37,857 bases of DNA from Nitrospinaceae bacterium (GTDB lineage Bacteria > Nitrospinota > Nitrospinia > Nitrospinales > VA-1), in NCBI GenBank assembly GCA_029261635.1, contig JAJDAW010000070.1, positions 1-37,857 of the forward strand, given 5' to 3'. Positions 15,637 through 23,286 of the stretch are shown piece by piece. Numbering within the stretch: position 1 is the stretch's first letter; each line of letters starts with the position of its first letter. The notes beneath the pieces were generated by a model. It worked only from the letters and a program-made list of their open reading frames with translations, did not search any database and was not told the DNA's origin. The position numbers and the translations under genes were made by a program.

Positions 15637-15921
15637 TTATTTTGCTTCCGGTTCTGTGGAAGAAGCAACAGGATTTTCGTCAGAGCTGGCATCAGCAGCA
15701 GAATCACCCTCAGCAGTAGCACCTTCACCCTCTGTAACTGCGGCTGTGGCAGAGTCTTCGCCTTCTGGCAACTCTTCATTTTCTGCATCCTTCATCGATT
15801 TCTTAAAGTTCCGGATGCTATTTCCAAAGGCGCTACCAATTTCAGGCAACTTACCTGCTCCAAATATGATCATGATAATGACCAAAATGATCATCAATTC
15901 TGGAAAACCAATTCCCATCAT
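15637..15921 (-). CDS. tatA: Sec-independent translocase component TatA/E
   Basis: A 94-residue protein. A short N-terminus (MMGIGFPEL) leads into one membrane helix (residues ~7-21), followed by the FGAGKLPEIGSAFGNSIRNFKKSM amphipathic hinge that defines TatA/TatE. An acidic Ala/Glu/Ser tail (~48-94) is typical of variable TatA C-termini. AAGGGA lies 8 bases before ATG 15921. No tatB or tatC is next to it. It would form the pore for folded proteins with a twin-arginine signal, such as the molybdoenzyme encoded at 27.3 kb in this window. Confidence 0.95.
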   Translation of the reverse strand: MMGIGFPELMIILVIIMIIFGAGKLPEIGSAFGNSIRNFKKSMKDAENEELPEGEDSATAAVTEGEGATAEGDSAADASSDENPVASSTEPEAK

Positions 15922-16079
15922 AGCGAAAATCCCTTTATTTATTTGAGAAAACGCCGATTATAACACTAAACCTTATGCATGCAACCCAATTATTGCCTGG
16001 ATAAATCAACATTTTATGATACAATTTCGCCATTGAAGTTGAATTAATTACGTAATTAAATACTAGGATACAGATAGTT

Positions 16080-16685
16080 ATGAGATTTTTACTTGCCGTA
16101 GCCACGGCTTTTTGCCTGCTCTTGTCAACTCACACGTTTACCGCCGAGGCCGACACTTTTTCTCAACGATTCGAAAAAGGTTCTTCCGATTTTGGTGGCC
16201 AAGTTGGGTGGGGTTATACCTTCGATTTACCCCCCGGAAGAGATCGTATCAATATAGGTACGGCTTTCATCTTTCCCAACTGGCAAAAAAACCTCACAGG
16301 TTTGATAGGGGATTCCTGGTACAAAGGCGCGTTGTTCTACCATGCAGAAGCAGGGGTTGCCATTGCTGCCGATCGTGGTGGAAACACACTATGGGGTTTT
16401 TCTCCTCTCATGGCTCAATATAAGTTTCTCAGTCCCGACAGAAAATGGGCTCCGAATATTCTTGCAGGGGCAGGTTTCTCATACGGCGACTGGAATGATT
16501 TGGCCACACGCGAGATTGCAACACCCTTTGAATTTCTACTCCATATAGGTGCGGGTGTTGAGTTCTACAACCAAACCGGAGCCTGGTCTGTAAATTATCG
16601 CCTGTGGCATGTCTCCAATTCAGGAATCGAGTTCCCCAATATCGGCCTCAACGCTCATATCTTCAGTCTTGGCAAACGCTTCTAG
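16080..16685 (+). CDS. pagL: Lipid A 3-O-deacylase (PagL-like acyloxyacyl hydrolase)
   Basis: A 201-residue outer-membrane protein. A signal peptide (~1-24, FLLAVATAFCLLLSTHTFTAEA) is followed by alternating aromatic beta strands of a small barrel. The C-terminus carries the PagL active-site block: YRLWHVSNSGI supplies the catalytic His and Ser (H-x-S-N), then FPNIGLNAH, and it ends in Phe as outer-membrane proteins do. PagL removes the 3-O acyl chain of lipid A, which alters membrane permeability and immune recognition. A weak AGGATA site precedes the ATG. The RND exporter starts 121 bp downstream on the same strand, after a repeat element. Confidence 0.85.
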   Translation: MRFLLAVATAFCLLLSTHTFTAEADTFSQRFEKGSSDFGGQVGWGYTFDLPPGRDRINIGTAFIFPNWQKNLTGLIGDSWYKGALFYHAEAGVAIAADRGGNTLWGFSPLMAQYKFLSPDRKWAPNILAGAGFSYGDWNDLATREIATPFEFLLHIGAGVEFYNQTGAWSVNYRLWHVSNSGIEFPNIGLNAHIFSLGKRF

Positions 16686-16733
16686 CGGCTCCACTGAAGG
16701 GGAATGAAACCCATCAATAAAACTACCTTGCCC

Positions 16734-16767
16734 GTCATCGCGAGCGACAATGGAGAGCGGCGATCCA
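16734..16767. repeat. Dispersed intergenic repeat, GTCATCGCGAG...GCGGCGATCCA type, copy 1
   Basis: Shares GTCATCGCGAGCGA and GCGGCGATCCA with copies at 20200-20227 and (degenerate) 20927-20966; spacing between the halves varies. It matches the general form of intergenic palindromic repeats seen in many bacterial genomes. It lies between pagL and the MMPL gene. Confidence 0.75.
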
Positions 16768-16806
16768 TTCTTGCGATATTTACGCGAGTAAGGAGTATAA
16801 GGTTTC

Positions 16807-19536
16807 ATGTCCGATCCCAATAAATCTACCATTCTAAACAAACTATTCAGCTTCATTGAAAGACTGGCGTTTAAACATTCGCTGATTGTTGTCGTTCTTT
16901 CTATAATTTTGGCAGGGGTCTCCATATGGGTCACCGGAGAAAAGCTGACCTTCAAAACCGGACGCGGAGACCTCGTCGCCAAAGGCCTGCCCTATGTAAA
17001 ACTTTATGAAGAATACCGCGACCAGTTTGAAGACCTTGAAGGCATGGTCATCGTCGCAGAAAGCGAATCGCCAGAAAAAATGGCCGAATTCGCCGAGACA
17101 CTAGCCGCAAAACTAAAAGTCAGGCCCGACCTTTTCTCGCAAGTCATCTATAAATTCGATACATCCTATTTCCGCTCCCGTTTTCTGCTCTACCTCGATC
17201 CGCCAGATTTAGAAAGCATGCAAACCAAACTCGAAGAGCACCAAGACTTTATCGAATCCATCAACGCCAGTCCCGGCCTCAATCCCCTTCTAAACGAAAT
17301 CAATAGAGAAATCAGCTCCGGCATGGTCGATTCCCTCATGACCGATTTTCTCGGTGAAGGTGATGCAGAGGATGAAGAAGAAAAGAAAAATGACGAGAAC
17401 GATCTGAATCTTTTAATACGCATCATCGAAGAGATGAATCGATCACTGGGAAAAACGTATCACTATCAGTCGCCTTGGCAGTCGTTGTTCAATTCTGGCG
17501 AAGAGTCACTTCGCGAAAAAGGTTATCTCGTTTCTAAAAACGAAAAACTACTTTTCATACTCGCAGTTCCCAACGAAGATGAAACCAGTTTCACAGGCTA
17601 TAAAGACTCCGTCTACTCCGCACGCGAACTGATCGCCGAAGTGAAAAAAGATTTTCCCAGTATCTCAGTAGGGTTGACAGGGGAAGACGTGATCTCCACC
17701 GACGAAATGATAACCACCCAAAAAGATGTCGAACTCGCATCAAAGATAGCCTTGGGCGGGGTCGCCCTGTTGTTCATCATCGCATTTAAGGGAATCGTAA
17801 AACCCCTGCTCGCCGTGTTCAGTCTGCTCATTGCGCTGGCATGGTCATTGGGCTTCACCTCGCTAACCGTGGGGCACCTGAATATTCTGTCAGTGGTGTT
17901 CACCACAATTTTAATCGGACTCGGCATCGACTTCGGCATCCACATTCTCGAACGCTATAAAGAAGAACGAAAAGAGGGAGACGATATTTCAACCGCCCTG
18001 CAAAAAACACTGCAAGGCACCGGGCAAGGAAATTTTTCCGGAGCCATCACCACAGCCATGGCGTTCGGCGCAATGGTGCTAACCGACTTCATCGGCATTG
18101 TAGAGTTGGGGTGGATAGCCGGATGGGGTATTTTGTTTTGCATGGTAGCCATGGTGCTGCTGTTACCCGCATTGGTTACACTCGAAGAAAAATGGCGAAA
18201 ACCTGTCTATAAAAAATCAGAAGAAAAACCCATCACCGCCAGTATCAGTTGGCTCGACCGATTTTTCAACCACTACAAACTCATCATCGCCGTGTGTTGT
18301 GCGCTGGTACTTGTGTCATCGCTGGCTTTAAGAACCGCGCATTTCGACTACAACCTGTTGAACCTGCAAACCAAAGGCACCGAAGCGGTGAAATATGAAA
18401 TGCGCATACTCGAAAACGCAGGTCGTTCCGCCTGGTCTGCCGCCATGCTCGCCGACACCCTCGAAGAAGTGCGACAAAAAGAAACGCAACTGAAAACCCT
18501 GCCTACCGTAGAAAACGTAGAAAGCATCGCGGCGATGGTGCCAAAACATCAAAAAGAAAATTTAGAATACGTCCGCGAAAACCTTTCTCCCCTGTTGAGC
18601 GAACTCTACGTCGAAGAAGAAGACGAACCGTTCTCACTCAAGGGGTTGACCAAAACCTTAAAACGCATCCGCTTTAAACTGCAAGGCCGGGAAGGTAAAG
18701 AAGACAAAGTCGCACAAGCCGCAAAAGAGATCGATAAATTTTTTAAGCAGAACGAAACCATCGCGCCGGAATCAGCAGAGAAAAAACTCGAGCAGTTCTC
18801 AGAAGAATTGTTTGTGGATTATCGTGGGCTGATGACCGACCTCAAACAAAATGCCGAACCGAAACTAGTAAAGATTTCAGAGATACCTAAAAGCCTGCGC
18901 GATAGATATGTTTCCAAGCAGGGTAAATATCTGATTACTGTTTTCCCAAGTGTCGATATCTGGAACCTCGATGAGCGCAACCGTTATCTCAAAGACCTGC
19001 GCTCCGTCGATGCCAACGTCACAGGCAGCGCGGTGCATATGTTCAACTCCACACGGTTGATGACCGAAGGCTATATCAACGGCGGCATCTATGCTATGAC
19101 CGCAATCATCATCTATGTTTTTATCGTGTTTAGAAATCCGCGCACGGTTTTCTTTATATTGCTTCCTGTCATAGCAGGCTCGATATGGACAGTGGGAATC
19201 ATGGAGTTGACCGGACTCAAACTCAATATGGCGAACCTCGTCATCCTGCCATTGATATTGGGGATAGGGGTGGTGAACGGAATCCACATCACCCATCGTT
19301 ACCGCGAAGAGAAAGATAAAAATTCCGTTGTGCTAGGTAAGAGTACCGGGCTGGCGGTGATCTTAAGTTCGCTCACAACCATGATCGGCTTTGGCAGCAT
19401 GATGGTCGCCGACCACTACGGCGTTTTCAGTCTGGGGCTGGTCCTGACACTAGGTGTGTTTTGTTGTCTGGTTGCGAGCATCACGTTCCTCCCCGCACTC
19501 CTGAAGCTAAGCGCAGCAAAAGGCTGGAAAGTCTAA
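16807..19536 (+). CDS. MMPL/RND-superfamily exporter (HpnN-like)
   Basis: A 909-residue inner-membrane transporter with the duplicated RND layout. TM1 is at ~27-43, a large periplasmic domain follows to ~305, a five- to six-helix bundle lies at ~308-465 (GIGLGIDFGIHILERYKEE is the conserved TM4 segment), then TM7 (~485-505), a second periplasmic domain, and a last bundle at ~760-905 (LGIGVVNGIHITHRYREEKDKNSV). Acidic residues in the TM4 segment would carry protons. The family moves hydrophobic molecules such as hopanoids or lipids. An acidic low-complexity insert (GEGDAEDEEEKKNDEND) and long charged helices are noticeable. No hopanoid synthesis gene is nearby, so the substrate is open. Confidence 0.9.
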   Translation: MSDPNKSTILNKLFSFIERLAFKHSLIVVVLSIILAGVSIWVTGEKLTFKTGRGDLVAKGLPYVKLYEEYRDQFEDLEGMVIVAESESPEKMAEFAETLAAKLKVRPDLFSQVIYKFDTSYFRSRFLLYLDPPDLESMQTKLEEHQDFIESINASPGLNPLLNEINREISSGMVDSLMTDFLGEGDAEDEEEKKNDENDLNLLIRIIEEMNRSLGKTYHYQSPWQSLFNSGEESLREKGYLVSKNEKLLFILAVPNEDETSFTGYKDSVYSARELIAEVKKDFPSISVGLTGEDVISTDEMITTQKDVELASKIALGGVALLFIIAFKGIVKPLLAVFSLLIALAWSLGFTSLTVGHLNILSVVFTTILIGLGIDFGIHILERYKEERKEGDDISTALQKTLQGTGQGNFSGAITTAMAFGAMVLTDFIGIVELGWIAGWGILFCMVAMVLLLPALVTLEEKWRKPVYKKSEEKPITASISWLDRFFNHYKLIIAVCCALVLVSSLALRTAHFDYNLLNLQTKGTEAVKYEMRILENAGRSAWSAAMLADTLEEVRQKETQLKTLPTVENVESIAAMVPKHQKENLEYVRENLSPLLSELYVEEEDEPFSLKGLTKTLKRIRFKLQGREGKEDKVAQAAKEIDKFFKQNETIAPESAEKKLEQFSEELFVDYRGLMTDLKQNAEPKLVKISEIPKSLRDRYVSKQGKYLITVFPSVDIWNLDERNRYLKDLRSVDANVTGSAVHMFNSTRLMTEGYINGGIYAMTAIIIYVFIVFRNPRTVFFILLPVIAGSIWTVGIMELTGLKLNMANLVILPLILGIGVVNGIHITHRYREEKDKNSVVLGKSTGLAVILSSLTTMIGFGSMMVADHYGVFSLGLVLTLGVFCCLVASITFLPALLKLSAAKGWKV

Positions 19537-19537
19537 C

Positions 19538-19554
19538 CCCCACTGGGCGTGGGG
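19538..19554. terminator. GC-rich hairpin after the MMPL gene
   Basis: CCCCAC (19538-19543) / GTGGGG (19549-19554) with a 5-base loop, directly after the stop codon. No T-tract follows, so termination is uncertain. Confidence 0.4.
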
Positions 19555-19595
19555 CCGACGCTTGAAATATTTATTGTATACGGAGGTTCTAGTCT

Positions 19596-19805
19596 ATGTG
19601 GTGGGAAATTGCCGTATATATCTTTGACATTACCTGGTTGTATCGTGGTTGGGCCTATATATTTTCCCTGGAATATAGAGCTGGGGTACAGGATGATTGG
19701 AGAGGTATGAACCGATTCTTCATAGGTATCGATATATTAATCTCATTGTTGTTTATGACTGCTGAAATTTATCTGGCCTATCTGGTGTACCAAAATAATA
19801 GTTGA
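19596..19805 (+). CDS. Small two-helix membrane protein
   Basis: A 69-residue protein rich in Trp and Tyr. Hydrophobic stretches at ~4-25 (EIAVYIFDITWLYRGWAYIF) and ~42-64 (FFIGIDILISLLFMTAEIYL) suggest two membrane helices joined by a charged loop (RAGVQDDWRGMNR). GGAGG sits ~10 bases before the ATG, which supports translation. It follows the MMPL gene on the same strand after 59 bp that include a GC-rich hairpin, so linkage to the exporter is possible but not shown. Family not recognised. Confidence 0.6.
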   Translation: MWWEIAVYIFDITWLYRGWAYIFSLEYRAGVQDDWRGMNRFFIGIDILISLLFMTAEIYLAYLVYQNNS

Positions 19806-19833
19806 GACGTATTCGCGTGCGGGGTGTCACTTG

Positions 19834-20001
19834 TTAAAACATGACCTCCAGCTTGGCTCCATCCGATTGAGGTTTCTCGTTAGGCTCTTCTTCTTTTAAA
19901 GGAAGCTTTTTCGATTTTTTTGCAGGTTTCTTACTGGTCTTAATTAACTCTTTTAATTGGTCAGCATCTAATTCGTCAAATGATGGTAGTTTGTCTTTCA
20001 T
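19834..20001 (-). CDS. Small Lys-rich hypothetical protein
   Basis: A 55-residue hydrophilic protein: MKDKLPSFDELDADQLKEL, then a Lys/Pro-rich tail (KPAKKSKKLPLKEEEP). I chose ATG 20001 because GGAGAGG lies 3 bases upstream; a longer start at 20022 would include that site. No domain recognised. The Lys-rich tail could contact nucleic acid, but this is not supported further. Confidence 0.5.
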   Translation of the reverse strand: MKDKLPSFDELDADQLKELIKTSKKPAKKSKKLPLKEEEPNEKPQSDGAKLEVMF

Positions 20002-20199
20002 TATCCTCTCCCCAAAGAACAATAATTAATTTGTCCACATCAATATCTCAAAAGAATATTTCAATTCCTCCTCAGTTATGTCTCAGTTTCATCACAAAAC
20101 CTTGTTAAACCGGATATTAAATGGATTATCGGAATTCGAGGAGAGGAAATATTTATAACAGTAGTAATTTCAATTAGCTTCTGAGGTTTGGGGTTTGCC

Positions 20200-20227
20200 G
20201 TCATCGCGAGCGAAGCGCGGCGATCCA
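20200..20227. repeat. Dispersed intergenic repeat, GTCATCGCGAG type, copy 2
   Basis: GTCATCGCGAGCGA followed directly by AGCGCGGCGATCCA. It is the compact form of the element at 16734-16767. Confidence 0.8.
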
Positions 20228-20247
20228 GATTTTTGATAATCGCTTTT

Positions 20248-20273
20248 CATGCTTCGACAAGCTCAGCATGACA
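20248..20273. repeat. Palindromic repeat CATGCTTCGACAAGCTCAGCATG type
   Basis: Imperfect palindrome centred on CGACAAGCTC, with CATGCT / AGCATG arms. It has the form of the GTCATGCTGAGCTTGTCGAAG intergenic repeats found in many genomes. Confidence 0.75.
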
Positions 20274-20292
20274 GTAACAAGATCTTTTAGAA

Positions 20293-20319
20293 TGTCATCC
20301 TGAGTTCATCGAAGGATCA
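20293..20319. repeat. Repeat GTCATCCTGAGTTCATCGAAGGATCA type
   Basis: Imperfect palindrome with ATCCT / AGGAT arms, the same general class as the preceding element. A degenerate relative (TCATTCTGAG...TCGAAAAG) lies at 20991-21011. Confidence 0.75.
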
Positions 20320-20429
20320 CCACACCCTTGTTTTTTCAGAGCCCCCGCCTTTGAGTAGCGAAAATGCAAATCAAGGCCCATCTTAATTGAAGGTTTTTAA
20401 TTTCTTTCAATACCTTCGGGGGTCTTCCC

Positions 20430-20861
20430 ATGAAACATAAAACACATCAATTCTCACAAGAAGAAAAGATAGAAGAAACCATCGCGCAATATATGTCAGC
20501 ACCTGTGCAAAGCGTTACTGGCAATTCAACAATCTTTGAAGTTTCCCAAATGATGGTCGAAAGAAATATCGGCTCCGTGTTGGTTAAAAACGGAGAAGAG
20601 TTTATCGGCATCATCACCGAGCGCGACTTAACTCGCAAAGTCATTGGTAAAGGGTTAGACCCTAAGACACCGCCAGTCACAGAAACCATGAGCAGTCCCT
20701 TAATCACATTGGATAGCGATCAACCCGTAACAGACGCCAACCAGTTCATGGCGAAACATAGAATCCGCCACCTCGCCGTAACCGTAGATGGGAAAATTGA
20801 AGGGATACTGTCTGTCAAAGACCTCGTGGCGTTTTATGCTAATCCTCGGTTGAGGCACTAG
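20430..20861 (+). CDS. Two-CBS-domain protein
   Basis: A 143-residue cytosolic protein consisting of a tandem CBS pair. CBS1 (~20-75) has MSAPVQSVTGNSTIFEVSQMM and IGIITERDL; CBS2 (~85-140) has MSSPLITLDSDQPVTDANQFM, HRIRHLAV and ILSVKDL. Such stand-alone Bateman modules bind adenine nucleotides and report energy status to a partner. The TERD and SVKD positions keep the usual nucleotide-ribose contacts. The ribosome site is weak (GGGGGT). The gene is flanked on both sides by dispersed repeats and has no operon partner, so the target is unknown. Confidence 0.92.
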   Translation: MKHKTHQFSQEEKIEETIAQYMSAPVQSVTGNSTIFEVSQMMVERNIGSVLVKNGEEFIGIITERDLTRKVIGKGLDPKTPPVTETMSSPLITLDSDQPVTDANQFMAKHRIRHLAVTVDGKIEGILSVKDLVAFYANPRLRH

Positions 20862-20895
20862 CGATGTAACCACCGCTGGCAGTAATAAAAAAACT

Positions 20896-20925
20896 TCCCC
20901 CTGATAAGGGGGATTGAGGGGGGGG
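20896..20925. repeat. Repeat TCCCCCTGATAAGGGGGA-TGAGGGGG, copy 1
   Basis: CCCCCT / AGGGGG hairpin followed by a second G-run. A second copy is at 28151-28177. It lies 35 bp after the CBS gene stop and could act as a weak terminator. Confidence 0.78.
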
Positions 20926-20926
20926 T

Positions 20927-20966
20927 GCCATCATAGCGAGTGACTAACAAGAACGTGGCGATCCAT
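20927..20966. repeat. Dispersed intergenic repeat, GTCATCGCGAG type, degenerate copy 3
   Basis: CCATCATAGCGAGTGA ... GTGGCGATCCA, a diverged form of the elements at 16734 and 20200, abutting the G-run repeat. Confidence 0.65.
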
Positions 20967-21084
20967 CCAGCTTTTGTTACTTCTATTTTATCATTCTGAG
21001 TTTTCGAAAAGGGAGGGAAATGCAGTTGTGGTCAAAAAGACCTGACTCCTTAATAACGATAGAAATTTCAATTAGCTTGTTATA

Positions 21085-22575
21085 TTAGGTCGAAATGCCA
21101 AATAGCTTCTCAATCTTGTTGTATAAAGGTTTGAAATCCTTAAATTCACTTTTATTTAACCCAACTAAGATTGTTGATAAGTTTGCTTTTTTATCTTTCT
21201 TAATCTTTAAATACTCTATAGATAATATTAATTCGTTGGTGACCAAATTATTTGTAGTTAGAACCTCATCGCTCAAAAAATTTTCTACTTCAATTAAACT
21301 TTGGAATTTTCCATTTTTTATATCGCCTACCTTGCCTAGATGCCTTTCAGGAATTGGAAGAAGAAGGCCATAAAAGCACGGGTGGTCATCACGCTTCTTA
21401 TAAAAACCACTTTCTGTATCGCCTTGAATTTCAGTGCTCCATTTTACCCCCTTTTTTAATTGGTAGAAATTTTCTGAGCCTTCTTTGTCAAAATCGAAAA
21501 GACCAATAACTTTTTTATCGTCATAACCATCAGTGTTGCTCATCCTTAAAAAACCACCAACATTACCAGCGCTCTTTGCTCTTCTTATTGTGAAAGGTGA
21601 TTTTTCTCTAAATAAATTTTCATAATTTTCTTTTGTGAAGGAAATATTTTTGAGTTTTAAATATGCAATTTTATAAATTGCGTCATACTTGTCTTCAACA
21701 ATTAAAATGGGTTTTAGATACTCCTCGATTTTTAATTTAACGCTTTCTTTTTCAGCTAAAGAATTTTTTAAATCTTCTTTTAATTCCTTATAAATCTCAT
21801 CACTTATTCTTTTTTGTTTTTCTTCTGACAACTGAGAAGCTTTAATTTCGTTAGCTTGGATATCGAGCCTTTCTTGCAAACGCTCAATAATTCTGGCTTC
21901 CTGTATGATTCCTAAGTCATCGCAGGTTTTTTCCCATTCATTATTTTTTTCATCAAACCGGGTTATAGAGGAATTATTGTTAGTATCTTCACTTTTCCAA
22001 ACTCTATATATTGAAACATCACTAGATGAATTTTCGATTTTTAGATTTTTAAGAGCCGCCTCTTTTTTAGAGTTGGTTTTTAGTTTTGAATCATTTTTAA
22101 TATTTTCTTCTTGTGGAGTGTGTTTTCGTTTTGTTGATAGGAATTCTTTAGTATGAGAAGTTATAAATATTTGTTTATTTCTCGAGTACTTTTCAAGAAA
22201 TTCATCTCTAATTTTTCTGATATTCTTTACTTCATATGAATTCTCAGGTTCCTCAAACCCCCAAATGATATTTTTCTTAGTGTTTTTTGATATTTCATCT
22301 AAGATTTCCGGAATAAAACGCGCTTGCACTCCATCACCTCTATCGAATAAAGAAATGTTGTTTTCTGTCCTAACAGAGAGTGTTCTGAAGAAATCAACTA
22401 GGGTAGAGGGGATATGGAAATTTGCGTCCACCCCACTACTTTTCTGGAATTTTTTAAATAGATCTTTTGTCTCAACTTGAAGCATCGAATTGAAATTTTT
22501 TGATGAAAGAGAAAACTTATTTTCTTTATTTTTATCCTCTTTTTCAAACAGATAAGATTGTAGTTTTTCAAACAA
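21085..22575 (-). CDS. C-terminal part of OLD-family ATPase/TOPRIM nuclease (frameshifted gene)
   Basis: A 496-codon frame that continues the gene beginning at 23126 in a -1 frame. The open frame extends upstream of the first ATG (22575) to ~22734, encoding FEGEYIYQTD, FLNSFKFEYVPA and KDKAYFGHLF before MFEKLQ, so that ATG is not a real start. Numbered from it: GDGVQ (80-84) is the ABC-type signature; IIWGFEEPE (103-111) is Walker B; FITSHTKEFL (137-146) is the switch histidine; ILIVEDKYDAI (290-300, Glu294) and GLFDFDKEG (Asp361-x-Asp363) are the two acidic TOPRIM motifs of OLD-family nucleases. A charged coiled coil (~225-285) lies between ATPase and TOPRIM. Base composition is far more AT-rich than the flanks. 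No UvrD-like partner follows, so a lone OLD-type nuclease is indicated. Confidence 0.85.
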   Translation of the reverse strand: MFEKLQSYLFEKEDKNKENKFSLSSKNFNSMLQVETKDLFKKFQKSSGVDANFHIPSTLVDFFRTLSVRTENNISLFDRGDGVQARFIPEILDEISKNTKKNIIWGFEEPENSYEVKNIRKIRDEFLEKYSRNKQIFITSHTKEFLSTKRKHTPQEENIKNDSKLKTNSKKEAALKNLKIENSSSDVSIYRVWKSEDTNNNSSITRFDEKNNEWEKTCDDLGIIQEARIIERLQERLDIQANEIKASQLSEEKQKRISDEIYKELKEDLKNSLAEKESVKLKIEEYLKPILIVEDKYDAIYKIAYLKLKNISFTKENYENLFREKSPFTIRRAKSAGNVGGFLRMSNTDGYDDKKVIGLFDFDKEGSENFYQLKKGVKWSTEIQGDTESGFYKKRDDHPCFYGLLLPIPERHLGKVGDIKNGKFQSLIEVENFLSDEVLTTNNLVTNELILSIEYLKIKKDKKANLSTILVGLNKSEFKDFKPLYNKIEKLFGIST

Positions 22576-22661
22576 ATGACCAAAGTAGGCTTTATCTTTA
22601 ATTGCTGGGACATACTCGAATTTAAAACTATTCAGAAAAAGTTTAACTTGGCGATTTCCTT

Positions 22662-23126
22662 TTAAATCAGTCTGGTAAATATATTCACCCTCAAAATTAT
22701 TTTTTTGTGAATATGATTTTGATATCCAAAATTTTTAGGAAGGCCTCTTTGATTTTTTTCGTTATTAAAAAGCAATTTAATTGAAATCACTTCATCTGAT
22801 CGTCTTAGCTCGCGAGGTTTTTCCTCAGGACTTTTTACAGTGTTTATTTTTTTTTGTGCTTCTTCTGTCCTTCTTTTCTCAATATCCAGATCGAATCGCA
22901 TAGCCGCATTTTTTGAGAAATCTCTATTCTTATCAAATTTAAGTCCGGGCGATATTTCATCATTAAAGAACAAATTTAAGGCTCTTAAAATATTAGATTT
23001 TCCAGAGTCATTTGCCCCAGAAAAAATATTTAAGTCCTTCAAATTATCAATTTTAACTTTTTCCTGATCTTTTCCTCCATCAAAGGACCTGAAGTGTTTT
23101 ATCTCAATTTTTTCAATAATATTCAT
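22662..23126 (-). CDS. N-terminal part of OLD-family ATPase/TOPRIM nuclease (frameshifted gene)
   Basis: A 154-codon frame starting MNIIEKIEIKHFRSF, the usual opening of SMC-like AAA ATPases. Walker A is GANDSGKSN (Gly37-Asn45), followed by ILRALNLFF. The native sequence ends near residue 130 (RGLP); the last ~20 residues before the stop at 22662 are a shifted reading. One frame change within 22734-22664 joins it to the downstream frame, giving a ~680-residue OLD-type protein of normal size. Either it is a single-base loss (pseudogene or assembly error) or the product is made by -1 frameshifting. Start ATG 23126 has only a weak upstream site. Confidence 0.85.
   Translation of the reverse strand: MNIIEKIEIKHFRSFDGGKDQEKVKIDNLKDLNIFSGANDSGKSNILRALNLFFNDEISPGLKFDKNRDFSKNAAMRFDLDIEKRRTEEAQKKINTVKSPEEKPRELRRSDEVISIKLLFNNEKNQRGLPKNFGYQNHIHKKIILRVNIFTRLI
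22728..22734 (-). other. Slippery heptamer at the frame junction of the OLD-family gene
   Basis: Read on the minus strand in the zero frame: CCT AAA AAT TTT GGA. The heptamer A-AAT-TTT fits the X-XXY-YYZ rule for -1 slippage, and -1 is exactly the shift needed. It lies at the first base of the 73-nt window in which both frames are open (the -1 frame has a stop at 22737-22735). A homopolymer deletion at the same A-run is the simpler explanation. Confidence 0.45.
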
Positions 23127-23248
23127 TCTTGATGGCCAAATTCTAAAGTTATAATTATTTGTTCCGCAATCGGATTGTATCTGTTTGTAGGGGGTGGTGC
23201 AACTTACCCCTGCGGGGCACGATGGCTAAGGAAGAATATAACGGTGGC

Positions 23249-23260
23249 GGGGGGGGGGGG
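23249..23260. repeat. Homopolymer tract of 12 G (C12 on the strand of the OLD-family gene)
   Basis: Twelve consecutive G at 23249-23260, in the gap between the STAS gene stop and the OLD-family gene start, ~123 bp upstream of the latter. It could be a slippage-prone tract or an assembly artefact. Confidence 0.7.
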
Positions 23261-23286
23261 TAGTTAAGAGAAAAGAGTCGCAGACT

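Larger units (their letters stand above)
20002..20429. other. Repeat-bearing intergenic region upstream of the CBS gene
   Basis: About 430 bp without a gene. The first ~190 bp are AT-rich and featureless apart from the start region of the small ORF. The rest holds three dispersed repeat elements listed separately (20200-20227, 20248-20273, 20293-20319) and the leader of the CBS gene. Confidence 0.6.

Noticed and set aside
20166-21078. 15-bp direct repeat AATTTCAATTAGCTT at 20166-20180 and 21064-21078, flanking the CBS gene
   Set aside because: AT-rich and short enough to occur by chance in a 38-kb window; no inverted ends or transposase between the copies.
21085-22575. ATG at 22575 taken as the start of an independent ATPase gene
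   Set aside because: The same frame stays open upstream to ~22734 with sequence that continues the family fold, and Walker A is in the other frame; an independent gene would lack a nucleotide-binding loop.
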